The notes: a model not told the origin generated them from the sequence alone. Positions 1-8,304 are shown, counted from the stretch's first letter. The stretch is DNA of 64,000 nt from Fimbriiglobus ruber (GCF_002197845.1 NZ_NIDE01000019.1:582712-646711), one strand, 5' to 3'. Numbers and translations are program-made.

Positions 1-29
1 AGGGCAGGCGGAAGAGTGGCACTGTCGGG

Positions 30-242
30 GTGAAAGGGAAGACGATGAGCCGCCGACAGCGTATTACCAGTCTCGCAGAAGCCGACACGGTACTCGAATC
101 ACTTGGGTGGCTTCGAGGAGCGGGTTCGCCGAATCGCGAAGTCCGGGTGCTATTCGAGGTCGCAGCCTTTTACCGAGCGATGGTGCATCGGCAGGAACAA
201 GGTGAGAAGAAGACAGGGTGGGCGGAGAAAGTCACGAAGTAG
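30..242 (+). CDS. Hypothetical small protein
   Basis: A 70-residue basic, soluble ORF near the left edge. An internal ATG at 45 (MSRRQR) is an equally good start. It contains a YRAMVHR stretch and a lysine-rich tail. No domain was recognised. It is on the same strand as the later small-gene operon but separated from it by the minus-strand lipoprotein gene. Confidence is limited because short high-GC ORFs can be spurious. Confidence 0.4.
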   Translation: MKGKTMSRRQRITSLAEADTVLESLGWLRGAGSPNREVRVLFEVAAFYRAMVHRQEQGEKKTGWAEKVTK

Positions 243-310
243 GCCGAGATCCTCCCGTTTCGCATCGTATGCAAGTGCGAAGGGGAGGCGGGCAGATGAC
301 GCTGTTTTGA

Positions 311-496
311 TCATTCTTGATGAGGCGCTTTTCGCTGCACCTCGACATTCACTCCCTTTCCCTTCCCATCAACGTCCACGTCAACCCGAGGGGTTTTCAC
401 GTGGACATCGGGCTTGTCCTTCTCGGCGGCCACTGGGGGTGGGGATGGTTGGCAGCCGACGAACAGAAGTGCCGGGAGAATCAGGAAGCGACGCAT
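311..496 (-). CDS. Small putative lipoprotein
   Basis: The start at 496 gives 61 residues with a lipoprotein signal: MRRF, a hydrophobic core, and LFVGC with Cys15 as the expected acylated residue. A purine-rich AGAGGAA lies about 10 nt upstream of this start; the longer ORF start would spoil the signal peptide. The mature part is Pro-rich, then has alternating Val and charged residues (VHVKTPRVDVDVDGKGKGV) suggesting a beta strand. Anchoring in a membrane is inferred from the lipobox. Function is unknown. Confidence 0.7.
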   Translation of the reverse strand: MRRFLILPALLFVGCQPSPPPVAAEKDKPDVHVKTPRVDVDVDGKGKGVNVEVQRKAPHQE

Positions 497-972
497 TAGG
501 AGTTCCTCTCTGGAGTACACTTCACGACTTTGGTTGCGTGCAGCATGTAAGCAAGCTCAAGCAATACTTTCTGAACTGGTCGAGTGGGCTTGGGTTTACG
601 AATGGTTCGGCGGGAAAGGGTGGCTGGCATCGGTTGCTCCTGGGGTTGCTTCCGTTCGATTGAGGAAATGCACGGCCTGTGCCGGGACGGGATTTTCAGC
701 GCAACCCTCCTTTTCAAGCACTTCTGTCCGGCCGGATAAAAGAGATGGGGCGTAGAGGAGCCCGAGGGAAGGAAGGGAACTTCACGTCGCGCGAAATTCG
801 GTGGGCAGCAGTAAAAAGGGCTCTCTGAAGTTACACGAGCGGTAAGGCTTACCGCCCTCTTTCGTAAGAGTAGGCGTCAAACCCATGAATTTGAGCTCTG
901 TTCGAGGCTGCGGAACGAATCATCGCGGTTGGCATGGCGGCTGCTTTACCTTCCCTCGTCGAACACCAACTT

Positions 973-991
973 GAGCCAGGGCACCTGGCTC
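973..991 (+). other. Perfect hairpin in candidate small RNA
   Basis: GAGCCAGG at 973-980 and CCTGGCTC at 984-991 form an 8-bp perfect stem around a GCA loop, 45 nt upstream of a terminator-like hairpin. Together they could be the 3' part of a small plus-strand RNA. No promoter was identified. Confidence 0.3.
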
Positions 992-1035
992 GCTTCTCAC
1001 TTTTAAACGCACTTCCCCCTGACGCATCAACGAGA

Positions 1036-1067
1036 GCCGGTGACTTCGGTCGCCGGCTTCTTCTTTT
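1036..1067 (+). terminator. Intrinsic terminator
   Basis: GCCGGTGAC and GTCGCCGGC form a 9-bp stem with one G-T pair around a TTCG tetraloop, followed by TTCTTCTTTT. The T-rich side is only on the plus strand, so it would stop plus-strand transcription. No plus-strand coding gene lies within 700 nt upstream, so it may end a small RNA. Confidence 0.6.
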
Positions 1068-1162
1068 GATGGTGTTGAAAATATTTCTAGACCAGTAAGA
1101 CATTCCTCGCTAGTCTCCGCTCACGCTTGGGCAATTCCGTCCAGCAAATCAAGGATGATACT

Positions 1163-1519
1163 ATGAATCTACTTTACCATATTGCAATCATCGAAGGCTT
1201 TCTGGGACAACATCAACAACTTCCGAAAAATGTGCTTGATGCCATCGAGTTCCTGAAGCAAACGACGCCTAAATCTCTCGAGAACGTTCCGCAGGAGAAG
1301 AAAAGAAAGAAACGGAGACTGACTGCGGAACAGCGTGCAGCTTTGATTGGCCGCATCGAAAAAATGCGGGCTGCCCGAGGTGAGCCGTTTTGGAATGCAG
1401 AACATATCGCGCAGGCAAAGCAGCTTCGTTCTGCCGGGAAGACTCTGAAAGAAATTGCCAAGGAGATAGGCGGTAAAGCAACTGAGGCGGGTGTAGGGTA
1501 CGCGCTCTACAAGAAGTAG
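1163..1519 (+). CDS. Hypothetical protein with HTH-like C-terminus
   Basis: The ATG at 1163 (MNLLYH) has AAGGA about 8 nt upstream and is preferred to the in-frame TTG at 1127; it gives 118 residues. The middle is very basic (KKRKKRRLTAEQRAA). The C-terminal 40 residues (AKQLRSAGKTLKEIAKEIGG) resemble a resolvase-type helix-turn-helix. DNA binding is inferred. It starts a plus-strand run: the next gene begins 3 nt after the stop. Confidence 0.7.
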   Translation: MNLLYHIAIIEGFLGQHQQLPKNVLDAIEFLKQTTPKSLENVPQEKKRKKRRLTAEQRAALIGRIEKMRAARGEPFWNAEHIAQAKQLRSAGKTLKEIAKEIGGKATEAGVGYALYKK

Positions 1520-1522
1520 GGT

Positions 1523-1714
1523 ATGACCTCGGTCGAACTCGCCAACATTTGCGAAAGGCTTTATGGACCAGGGTGGGTAACTACCTTGGCCCATGAGCTT
1601 ATCCGCGAGCCACGAACGATACGCCGGTGGAAATCGGGAGACTGCCCTATTCCCAAGGCCGTTGCCGCGTGGTTACGAAACAGACACCAAGAACTCACTT
1701 CAACTCAATTCTAG
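1523..1714 (+). CDS. HTH-like mini-protein (YG-W / RRW family), copy 1
   Basis: 63 residues. Key features are ERLYGPGWVTTLAHEL, then REPRTIRRWKSG, then IPKAVAAWL. The pattern of a helix, a turn and an RxIRRW recognition-like helix suggests a minimal Cro/XRE-like DNA-binding fold, which is inference. It belongs to a set of five related copies in this window (also 2810, 29519, 51702, 55524). It sits 3 nt after the previous gene and 12 nt before the next, so co-transcription is likely. Confidence 0.75.
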   Translation: MTSVELANICERLYGPGWVTTLAHELIREPRTIRRWKSGDCPIPKAVAAWLRNRHQELTSTQF

Positions 1715-1726
1715 AAAGGAAACCTT

Positions 1727-2290
1727 ATGGCCAAACGCGGTCGAATCGTTCCACAAGCACCCACGGAAACAAAGGCATCAACCACTTCCGAAGCCTCGGC
1801 ACCATCCGAAACCACAGCGCTAGCTCTTCCACCACTTCCCCCAGGAGCCACGGATTTCGATCCGGCATCTTTTGAGCCTTCGGAGATCGTGAACCAGGTC
1901 GCGGAAGCCACGAGGATGCCGGAGAATGGCCGTCAAACCGAACAAGGTTCCCGTCAATTCACCCCGGCGCCGGACCCATTCGACATCCAGTCAGTCTTCA
2001 CCGATGACAACGCGGTGCATCTGGGGAACAGCCACAGGCAGAGGGCGTATTTCGTACATTTCGATAGGAAACCTCCCCTTGGTCCGGAAGGGCAAAAGCA
2101 TCCAGCGTTAGAAGCACTGCAAGAAGCAGGGTTCAGGTGGAGAGAAGTGGGGGATGGGTCGTTTGCGTGGAAAAAGCCGTGGGCGGGTAATCAGTTCAGC
2201 TACGTTGAGGAGCAAGACAATCGGCGCTTGGTGAATCAAGTGGGTGCGTTGCTCGGGCCGGTGAAGCACGAAGAGCGGGTTCCGGATTGA
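1727..2290 (+). CDS. Hypothetical protein
   Basis: 187 residues. The first ~75 are Ala/Pro/Thr/Ser-rich and probably disordered. The rest looks like a compact domain with aromatic and basic residues (RQRAYFVHFDRK, GFRWREVGDGSFAWKKPW). A purine-rich AGAAAGGAA precedes the ATG. It is last in a three-gene run and is followed after 15 nt by structured repeat R1. The family was not recognised. Confidence 0.7.
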   Translation: MAKRGRIVPQAPTETKASTTSEASAPSETTALALPPLPPGATDFDPASFEPSEIVNQVAEATRMPENGRQTEQGSRQFTPAPDPFDIQSVFTDDNAVHLGNSHRQRAYFVHFDRKPPLGPEGQKHPALEALQEAGFRWREVGDGSFAWKKPWAGNQFSYVEEQDNRRLVNQVGALLGPVKHEERVPD

Positions 2291-2305
2291 GAGTAAGGAG
2301 GTGGT

Positions 2306-2388
2306 GGGCGTCTCGGCTTCGCCGCCGCCACCTCCAGCACTCCGCTACGCTCGGTCCCTGCGGGACGTCTGCTTACGGCGGCTGACGC
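2306..2388 (+). repeat. Structured repeat R1
   Basis: Opens GGGCGTC and ends TGACGC, so GCGTC and GACGC can close a stem. Inside are hairpin 1 (CGGC-TTC-GCCG) and hairpin 2 (GTCCC 2354-2358, TGC loop, GGGAC 2362-2366). It starts 15 nt after the stop of the preceding gene. Other copies keep the pairing with different stem sequences. Confidence 0.75.
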
Positions 2389-2534
2389 GATTCTTTGCAT
2401 TACGAGCCATTTGATCTCGCACGTCAGTGTATAGCCGCAGGCTAAAGATAGTTGTTGACCGAGTTATAGCGCTGCGCTATGGTCGGCATTATCAACGATG
2501 CAAATACAGTCGCAACATAGAGATAGGTACAAAC

Positions 2535-2789
2535 ATGCCGTTTTCGCCGGGAGCCGCTTGGGTCGTGATGCACCACGGTACTGAAACTGGGGGAGGATGG
2601 ACACAGGAGGAAGTACACCAAATTGACATCGAGACCGATCACGAGATGGCCGGGTTCGTGCTACTGATCATTTTCATGGTGGCTTGGATGTGCTTCATCA
2701 TGGAGAAGGTGGAGAACGGCTATTGGGAATTTTCGCTCCAGGCATTTCCGTACGTCATCGGGGCAATCTACTATTTGTGCGAACGATAA
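2535..2789 (+). CDS. Small membrane protein
   Basis: 84 residues from the ATG at 2535; the longer start at 2427 adds an unlikely basic leader. A soluble N-terminus is followed by two hydrophobic segments: about residues 39-54 (GFVLLIIFMVAWMCFI) and a shorter one near the end (AFPYVIGAIYYL). It begins just after R1 and ends 20 nt before the next HTH-like gene. Function unknown. Confidence 0.55.
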   Translation: MPFSPGAAWVVMHHGTETGGGWTQEEVHQIDIETDHEMAGFVLLIIFMVAWMCFIMEKVENGYWEFSLQAFPYVIGAIYYLCER

Positions 2790-2809
2790 ACGAGGGATTC
2801 AGAACCCGC

Positions 2810-2998
2810 ATGACGCCCACCGAATTCGCAGAGATTGGCCGCAGACTCTATGGTCCACGCTGGAAAGCGACAATGGCTCGCGAATTAGGAAGGCATCCGG
2901 TCACGATCTTTAAGTGGTTGAAGGGAAAAGAACTGCCAGAGCACGTCGCCAAACACATTAATCTGCTCGCAGAGCAACAGCACGGAGGCAAACCATGA
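2810..2998 (+). CDS. HTH-like mini-protein, copy 2
   Basis: 62 residues from the ATG at 2810. The family pattern is present: GRRLYGPRWKATMARELG, then HPVTIFKWLKG, then a short helix. It resembles copy 1 (YGPxW, L..LxRxPxTIxxW.KG). The stop overlaps the start of the next gene (ATGA), showing translational coupling. A DNA-binding role is inferred. Confidence 0.75.
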   Translation: MTPTEFAEIGRRLYGPRWKATMARELGRHPVTIFKWLKGKELPEHVAKHINLLAEQQHGGKP

Positions 2999-3300
2999 CC
3001 AAACTCGACGACTGGAACCACTGCAACAAGCTCTGGGGTGCCTGGATGTACCACGAGGCGGCCGAGACTGGCTACGACGCGGAAGCTGCGGCCGGACCGC
3101 GTGCGGCTTACGACCAAGCGTACAGCGAGTTTTGCGCGAAGTACGGCGAGGCGTTCAACCCGCACTGCAAACCGGAGGAGACCAGCATCCTGGATGACAT
3201 CAGAGAGCTTGGGTTACGGTTGCTATACGGGAGATACCTCGATACCTGCCGGGGCCGAGCGATGGAGTTCGAGGAGTGGGTAGTGGGGCAGGCGGTATGA
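2995..3300 (+). CDS. Hypothetical phage-like protein
   Basis: 101 residues, acidic, rich in Tyr, Trp and Ala (LWGAWMYHEAAETGYDAEA), with no signal or membrane segment. Overlaps both neighbours by ATGA. Unrecognised; position and style fit the accessory genes of a prophage or plasmid operon. Confidence 0.7.
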   Translation: MTKLDDWNHCNKLWGAWMYHEAAETGYDAEAAAGPRAAYDQAYSEFCAKYGEAFNPHCKPEETSILDDIRELGLRLLYGRYLDTCRGRAMEFEEWVVGQAV

Positions 3301-3465
3301 GCGAGATCGGGGACGGCGGGCCGGCGTTTCCTGTGGGGGAACCAAGTGATCCGAAATCGCGAAGAGGGATGAGTCTCCGTGACTGGTTTGCTGGAATGGC
3401 TTTGCAAGGGCTGATTGCCGCCCTTCCGGATCTCCAGTTTGTAGATACCGGCGAAAAAATCAGAC

Positions 3466-3468
3466 TAA
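3466..3468. repeat. TAA target duplication, left
   Basis: Direct duplicate of 4420-4422 flanking the IS5-type element. A 3-bp TA-rich duplication fits the IS5 family. Confidence 0.85.
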
Positions 3469-4419
3469 GAGGCTGTCCGAAAAGTGACCTTGCTGTAAGT
3501 TGTGCGTCTCTTGTAAGTTAGTCGCTCCTTCGTACTCGAGGAGCGAAGTCATGGATGCGACCGTTCGCAAACCGTATCCGACCGATTTGACCGACCTCCA
3601 ATGGGAGATCATCCAGGTCGTCCTGCCGGCCGCCCGACCCGGAGGACGCCCCCGGTCGGTGGACCTCCGGGAGGTGCTGAACGCGATCGTGTACGTGAAC
3701 CGGTCGGGGTGTCAGTGGTCGATGCTCCCGCACGACTTCCCGGCCAAGAGTACGGTGTACGAATACTTCGCCCAGTGGCGGGACGATGGCACCTGGCAAG
3801 AACTCCTGGATGTCCTCCGGGAGGGGTATCGGGAAGTCCACGCCCCGAGTCACGAGCGGACCCCGAGTGCCGCGAGCATCGACAGCCAGTCGGTCAAAGG
3901 GACCGAACACGCGGGCGGGAACGGGTACGATGCGGGCAAGAAAATCCAGGGCCGGAAGCGGTCGATCGTGGTCGATACGCTGGGCCTGCTGATGGTCGTG
4001 GCGGTGACCGCCGGGCACGTCGACGACGCGGCCGCGGCCCCGACCGTACTCGAAGGGTTGGACCGTGACGCGTACCCGCGATTGAAGGTCGTGTGGGCCG
4101 ACGGGAAGTACCACAACCATGCCCTGAACGGGTGGAAAGACGGCCACCCGGAACTCGGATGGGAACTCGTCATCGTCCGCCGACCGGACGGGGTCAAGGG
4201 GTTCACCCTGTTACCCAAGCGGTGGGTCGTCGAGCGGACGTTCGGGTGGCTCGGGCGGGCCCGGCGGTTAAGTCGTAATTATGAGCGACTGAATAGTTCC
4301 AGCGAATCCATGATTCGTGTGCGGTCAATCCAGCTGATCCTCAATCGCATGGATCCACAAGAGCGTTATCCCCCGTTTAAATATAGAGTTGCATCAAAAT
4401 AGTCTTCCCGGACAGGCTC
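3469..4419 (+). mobile_element. IS5-family insertion sequence (951 bp)
   Basis: The ends are imperfect inverted repeats: GAGGCTGTCCGAAAAG at the left and GAGCCTGTCCGGGAAG read inward from the right. TAA is duplicated on both sides. It holds one transposase gene covering most of its length. The clean duplication and intact gene suggest a recent insertion. Confidence 0.92.
3551..4402 (+). CDS. IS5-family DDE transposase
   Basis: 283 residues from the ATG at 3551, preceded by GAGGAGCG. An IS5-type N-terminal domain (about 10-80, with GGRPRSVDLREVLNAI and SGCQWSMLP) is followed by a DDE RNase-H fold. Candidate catalytic residues are D111 (ASIDSQS), D184 (VWADGKY) and E228 (VVERTFGWL). The C-terminal W-L-x-R-x-RRLSRNYE signature is typical of IS5 enzymes. 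It appears full length. Confidence 0.93.
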   Translation: MDATVRKPYPTDLTDLQWEIIQVVLPAARPGGRPRSVDLREVLNAIVYVNRSGCQWSMLPHDFPAKSTVYEYFAQWRDDGTWQELLDVLREGYREVHAPSHERTPSAASIDSQSVKGTEHAGGNGYDAGKKIQGRKRSIVVDTLGLLMVVAVTAGHVDDAAAAPTVLEGLDRDAYPRLKVVWADGKYHNHALNGWKDGHPELGWELVIVRRPDGVKGFTLLPKRWVVERTFGWLGRARRLSRNYERLNSSSESMIRVRSIQLILNRMDPQERYPPFKYRVASK

Positions 4420-4480
4420 TAAGCCAATTACCTGACAGAGCGTATATGCTTGCCGACGCCATGCTGAAAGCCCGCAAGCC

Positions 4481-4714
4481 ATGACTGCGATCCCCTTCCC
4501 CATCAGGGTTCCGCGAGCCACCCCACCGGCAACACCTCCCGTTGAAGGCCATCTCGCCATCCTCCGGCGTCTGTTCTTGCGGGCCGAGGCAAAGAACGGC
4601 GTTCTCACGGCCGAGGAATGCCGGATGGGAGTTGAGAGCGTCGAGGCGTTAGAGCGGATGCTGGATGAGCGGCATGCGGAAAGCCTGCGGCAAGGAGGCC
4701 ATAACCATGACTGA
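4481..4714 (+). CDS. Hypothetical small protein
   Basis: 77 residues. A Pro/Thr-rich N-terminus is followed by an alpha-helical part (HLAILRRLFLRAEAKNG, then VESVEALERMLDERH). The start overlaps the stop of the interrupted gene by ATGA and its 3' end overlaps the next start by 8 nt, so it was an internal gene of the operon. Unrecognised. Confidence 0.65.
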   Translation: MTAIPFPIRVPRATPPATPPVEGHLAILRRLFLRAEAKNGVLTAEECRMGVESVEALERMLDERHAESLRQGGHNHD

Positions 4715-4886
4715 CTGCATCCAACACTTCCTGATCCCTCAGCCTGACGGGAGCTTCATCGACTGGGGTAGGAACGCCACGATCAACGGGGTTCGGGGTT
4801 TTGGACCGGCACGGTACTACGGCGGGGAGGCGGCGGAGGTTCTTCGTGTGCTGCTTCGGTATTCGGGGAAGGAGTCAAGGAAATGA
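4707..4886 (+). CDS. Hypothetical small protein
   Basis: 59 residues from the ATG at 4707, preceded by AAGGAGG. Contains IPQPDGSFIDWGRNATI and GARYYGG-like elements, apparently a small beta-rich domain. Overlaps the upstream gene. Unrecognised phage-type gene. Confidence 0.6.
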   Translation: MTDCIQHFLIPQPDGSFIDWGRNATINGVRGFGPARYYGGEAAEVLRVLLRYSGKESRK

Positions 4887-4914
4887 GTAATGAATCGCTG
4901 ATAGGGGTATCGCT

Positions 4915-5085
4915 ATGATTGATGTGGATTTGAATTGCGCAATGTGCGGGAAGCATTGTCGCATAGATGACTTGATATGCGATGACACAACTAAAATCGG
5001 TGAAGTTGTTAATAATACAGGCTGGCTATGGCAGCAAAACGGTGACAATTTCGACATTTATTGCAGCAAGGAGTGCGCGAAATGA
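4915..5085 (+). CDS. Small zinc-ribbon-like protein
   Basis: 56 residues, too short for many gene callers. NCAMCGKHC near the start and YCSKEC at the end give paired cysteines that could bind zinc. Its stop overlaps the next start (ATGA). It is AT-richer than its neighbours, as is the following gene, suggesting a different origin for this stretch. Confidence 0.65.
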   Translation: MIDVDLNCAMCGKHCRIDDLICDDTTKIGEVVNNTGWLWQQNGDNFDIYCSKECAK

Positions 5086-5903
5086 CCGATCAACCGCCAA
5101 TCTATTTATCAGATAAAGAGCTTGAAGATTTGCGAGGTGACTACCTCGGCATGAAATGCTCAGATGATATCATCGCAATTTGCGACGAACTGATTGCACG
5201 TCGTAAAGCTATACCAACACCGGATCGAGACGGGATGAATGAAGACTTGAATCAGCTAATTCGCGTATGCTTGACAAATCCCGCTGATGCATCGGGTTTT
5301 ATTCAGGCGAATTATCCGAAGCAATACGCAGCTATGGGGGATGCCTTAAGCCCGGAGGCTAGGGGTGCTGGAACATCTACCGGCGCGTGCGCACCATCCC
5401 CCGCCAACACGAGTGAGATTAGAGATACCGGCGTTGCCGGTATGATGGGGAGTGGCCGCGCACCTACAGCGCCAGCCGGTCAGGTAGACACCTCCCCTCA
5501 ACAGCCGGATGAGTTTACACTACTTAGCGTCCTTGCCGATATTCGCAGCAAGACGGGCATTGGCGATAAGCCCATGCTATCAGAACTGGCCGATGTCCTA
5601 GCGGCGCTGATTCAAAACGGCGATAGCGCCATTGAAACTAACAAACTGCTTGCGGCAAGGTTACGCGAGCGGGAAGCGGTTAAAGAATACGACCCCCATC
5701 TTCCCGGAGGATGTCCGATTTATTCAGAAGCGGAGTGCCACCAGATGCGAGCCGCATATGAGACGGCATGCCAAAACGGGGCAGCTTACACCGAGACTCT
5801 ATTCGCTCCGGTCACTGCTGTGTTGCGTATGCGAGGCCACTTGCCCGAATTTACCAAGCCTAACGAAGCAGATGAGCAAGGAAGGCGGGGTCGTGATGAC
5901 TGA
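5082..5903 (+). CDS. Hypothetical phage-like protein
   Basis: 273 residues from the ATG at 5082, chosen for its ATGA overlap with the upstream gene. Three parts are visible: a helical N-terminus (~1-50), a low-complexity Ala/Gly/Ser/Pro linker (~90-150) and a helical C-terminus (~160-265) containing ADVLAALIQNGDSAIETNKLLAARL-type helices and two cysteines. No known domain recognised. Base composition is lower in GC than the chromosomal genes. Confidence 0.65.
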   Translation: MTDQPPIYLSDKELEDLRGDYLGMKCSDDIIAICDELIARRKAIPTPDRDGMNEDLNQLIRVCLTNPADASGFIQANYPKQYAAMGDALSPEARGAGTSTGACAPSPANTSEIRDTGVAGMMGSGRAPTAPAGQVDTSPQQPDEFTLLSVLADIRSKTGIGDKPMLSELADVLAALIQNGDSAIETNKLLAARLREREAVKEYDPHLPGGCPIYSEAECHQMRAAYETACQNGAAYTETLFAPVTAVLRMRGHLPEFTKPNEADEQGRRGRDD

Positions 5904-6129
5904 TGCAAGCGAATACCAGCACGCACTTGACCAGCTTCAAGGAGCGTTCGAGAAAGCCTTGCACGGATTCACCGAATGGTTCGCCAAGGAGTGGCTTTTA
6001 GAAGATGAAGAGAAATGGAAGCGTGCTTACAAAGACCCCTTCCCCGGAGAAGAGTTTCGGAGGGGTTTCAACGCGGGCGTGGAGTCAGCCGGGATGGCTC
6101 TGAAGGTTTACATGGACGAGGTTGTCTGA
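5896..6129 (+). CDS. Hypothetical phage-like protein
   Basis: 77 residues, acidic and aromatic (GFTEWFAKEWLLEDEEKW, then FRRGFNAGVESAGMAL). The start overlaps the end of the upstream gene by 8 nt. Unrecognised, but coupled translation supports it as a real gene. Confidence 0.65.
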   Translation: MTDASEYQHALDQLQGAFEKALHGFTEWFAKEWLLEDEEKWKRAYKDPFPGEEFRRGFNAGVESAGMALKVYMDEVV

Positions 6130-6157
6130 TGCGCAATGAAATAGAAGGCGAGCAGCC

Positions 6158-6502
6158 ATGACCCCCGACCAGATCACCGCCTCTCGCGACCGGCTCGTCT
6201 CTGAAGGCTTCCATTCTTCGTCGGAAGCCGTGAGGGTTCATGACCAGCTACTGGAGTTGATGGACGCCCAGGAGGTGAATACCGAGGGAGCCGTGGCGTC
6301 GATTGCGGATTTGCAGGCGGAGTGCGAGAGACTCCAGGACCAGGTCGAGCGGTTGAGGAGAGCCGCAGTGCTTGCGGTCGCTCCGTTAGAAGCGATGGTG
6401 TTGTCAGGATCAGTGAAGCTGCTGAGTCCAGAGGTGCAGGAAGCTGTAGCGGAGGGGATTCAGGCGGTGCGGGAAGTAATAGCAGAAAGAGAGGGTGCGT
6501 GA
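6158..6502 (+). CDS. Hypothetical coiled-coil protein
   Basis: 114 residues. Residues ~45-75 (IADLQAECERLQDQVERLRR) form a clear coiled-coil heptad. The preceding start is 28 nt after the previous stop. Its 3' end overlaps the next gene's GTG start (GTGA). No enzymatic motif. Confidence 0.65.
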   Translation: MTPDQITASRDRLVSEGFHSSSEAVRVHDQLLELMDAQEVNTEGAVASIADLQAECERLQDQVERLRRAAVLAVAPLEAMVLSGSVKLLSPEVQEAVAEGIQAVREVIAEREGA

Positions 6503-6959
6503 CCGATCCTGTTGCCACCGATTACCACATCGACCCGCGGATCGCTCGCGAACTTATGGGTGTTGTCTTGCTCCCTTGTGATATCCGCCAGGAGATACTT
6601 CGGAAGTACCGGGTTTCTCACGGGGACGACGCGCTGCTTGACCTGTTTGCCCAATTCATCGGGATGGCGAACTCCGTGGTCGAGAACAACCGGGAGATGG
6701 CCGAGCTGCTCCTCATCACCGAAGGCGGTCTTTCTCCGGACGAGGCTGCGAAGGCAAATCTCCCGACCCTGTTCGGAGCTCTGGGCGGCATCCTGCTGAC
6801 GGAGGGCGTGGACCAGGCGAAGACATGCGGTGGTTGTGCCTTCCGGCTTGGAACGTGCGCCAACCAGTCGCCCTCAACTACCTGCGACGCCGACTGGTGT
6901 TCCCATCCCGGCGAACAGGACTTCATGTGCCACGAGGATCTCGATGACCAAGGTAACCC

Positions 6960-6964
6960 AATTC
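6960..6964. repeat. AATTC target duplication, left
   Basis: Direct duplicate of 8245-8249, flanking the IS in the Cys-rich gene. Confidence 0.85.
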
Positions 6965-8244
6965 CAGTAGTTCAAAATCCCCGTGAGTGAAACCCTTTAT
7001 TCTTTAAACAGTTATGTTCGCGTATCAGAAAGCGTTTCGTTGTCGTTATTTCCTTGAGCAAGTACGGCCAACATCCACCTGAACTGGAATCGTTTCGATG
7101 CCGCTTGCACTCGCGGGTGCCTGTCCTCCCCGAACCAGAGCGCCTGAAACCACACCCAAAGGTTTCGCAGCAACAGGGCCAGACCCACGAAGAACGATCG
7201 CAGGATCGGGTTCCGGGTACTGGTCCGGATTCGCGCCTGACCGAGTTGCCGATAGCTGCTTTCGATCCCGAACCGTGTGCGATACGCGTCACGCACGTCC
7301 CTCGGTGCACCCGACACACGCCAGCTGGCGAATACCAACGTCTTGGCCCGCCGCTTGTTCGTCCGGTGGTGGCGGTAGCTCTTGTAACTCACACAGACCC
7401 TCACGGTCACCTCCTCACCCTTGTGACGGTGCGTGTGACGATACCAGCCGGCGGGCTTGCGCCGGAACATCCGCCATCCCGTGGACTTCTTCCCGCGACG
7501 CGGCTTCCGCCCGCGCATCACCACGGGCATCAGGAAGGGACAGTTGCGCTCCTGGAGAAACTGCATCACGGCGACGCTGAAAAACCCCCGATCCAGAAGC
7601 AGTTTGCGAATCCTCACGCCGCTGTTCCCGACCTCGGTCAGGAGTCGTTGCAGAACCTCGACCGTCGAGTCTTCCGCCCGGACCCACGTGTACGCCAGGG
7701 TATACCTGTGCCCATGATGAATCAGACAGGCGGTGGCGTAGGTAAAAAACGTGGTCGTCCCCGAGCGTGGCTTGTTGCCCCGGACGTGATTCTTGGGACC
7801 GTGTCCGTGATACGGAATTTCGTGGTAATCGATCGCCAGATCCCGAGACCGGCGGCGCGTGTTCGGCGGCAGCGGTTCGCGCAAGGCGTGGTTCAGCTTG
7901 GCTTCGAGCGGCTTGCGCTGTTTGGGCAGACGCGACTTCAATTCGCTGCGCGCCGTCTGATCGGAGATCGTACCCAGACGAAGGCAGGCCCCGAACAACG
8001 AGATGATGTTGGCCGCAGCCGTCAACACGACCTGGAGCAGAACCGGCGCAGAACATTTGCGCGAACTCGATGGTCTGAAGATCGGAGAGATCAGTTCCGC
8101 AGCCCGATCTTGAATTTGCCGGGAACACAGTTTAGGCTTCTTGGCAGAACGCATGTTTCGCCACTCCATGGCTAGGTCGTGCTAACCCACTATGGAGCCG
8201 AAACATGCGTTTTTTTCAAGACCACCTCCAATTTTGAACTACTG
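6965..8244 (-). mobile_element. IS4-group (ISH3-like) insertion sequence (1280 bp)
   Basis: Perfect 14-bp terminal inverted repeats, CAGTAGTTCAAAAT at 6965 and its complement ending at 8244. AATTC is duplicated at both sides. One minus-strand transposase gene. A related element, differing in sequence, lies at 9049-10341. Confidence 0.92.
7012..8169 (-). CDS. IS4-superfamily transposase
   Basis: 385 residues from the first ATG (MEWRN); MRSAKK five residues in is possible. Candidate DDE residues are D114 (AIDYHEIPY), D193 (LLLDRGFF) and E303 in YRTRFGIESSYRQ, which matches the Y(2)R(3)E signature of the IS4 group. The central MPVVMRGRKP stretch is shared with the transposase at 9068-10249. ISH3-like assignment is from memory of the pattern and is less certain than the superfamily. 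Confidence 0.88.
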   Translation of the reverse strand: MEWRNMRSAKKPKLCSRQIQDRAAELISPIFRPSSSRKCSAPVLLQVVLTAAANIISLFGACLRLGTISDQTARSELKSRLPKQRKPLEAKLNHALREPLPPNTRRRSRDLAIDYHEIPYHGHGPKNHVRGNKPRSGTTTFFTYATACLIHHGHRYTLAYTWVRAEDSTVEVLQRLLTEVGNSGVRIRKLLLDRGFFSVAVMQFLQERNCPFLMPVVMRGRKPRRGKKSTGWRMFRRKPAGWYRHTHRHKGEEVTVRVCVSYKSYRHHRTNKRRAKTLVFASWRVSGAPRDVRDAYRTRFGIESSYRQLGQARIRTSTRNPILRSFFVGLALLLRNLWVWFQALWFGEDRHPRVQAASKRFQFRWMLAVLAQGNNDNETLSDTRT

Positions 8245-8304
8245 AATTCGGAAATGCACAGGGTTCACACAGTTTCGCAAGCGACGCGCTGTGAGTGAGG
8301 CCTC

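Larger units (their letters stand above)
521..1162. other. Intergenic, no convincing gene
   Basis: Short ORFs here on both strands overlap each other and show no recognisable protein features. The right part holds a hairpin and a strong terminator-like structure (separate entries), so a short plus-strand RNA is possible. Confidence 0.5.
3297..4484 (+). pseudogene. Phage-like SLRDWFAGMAL protein, split by IS5-type element
   Basis: The gene starts at 3297 (ATGA overlap with the upstream gene) and runs to 3468: GDGGPAFPV, then GMSLRDWFAGMALQGLIAAL. The IS occupies 3469-4419. Removing it with one TAA copy joins codon CTA to AGC CAA and continues in frame as DRAYMLADAMLKARKP, ending at 4484. A GGPAFP...SLRDWFAGMA...A.AMLKAR layout is common in phage and plasmid genes of unknown function. 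The restored product is about 78 residues. The stop again overlaps the next start (4481). Confidence 0.9.

Noticed and set aside
4884..4918. A tiny ORF (MSNESLIGVSL) between 4707 and 4915
   Set aside because: Only 11 codons; more likely spacer or leader sequence than a gene.
7054..8175. Long plus-strand ORF (373 codons) opposite the transposase
   Set aside because: It mirrors the real minus-strand transposase, has low-complexity Pro/Arg composition and no motif; such shadows are common in high-GC genes.
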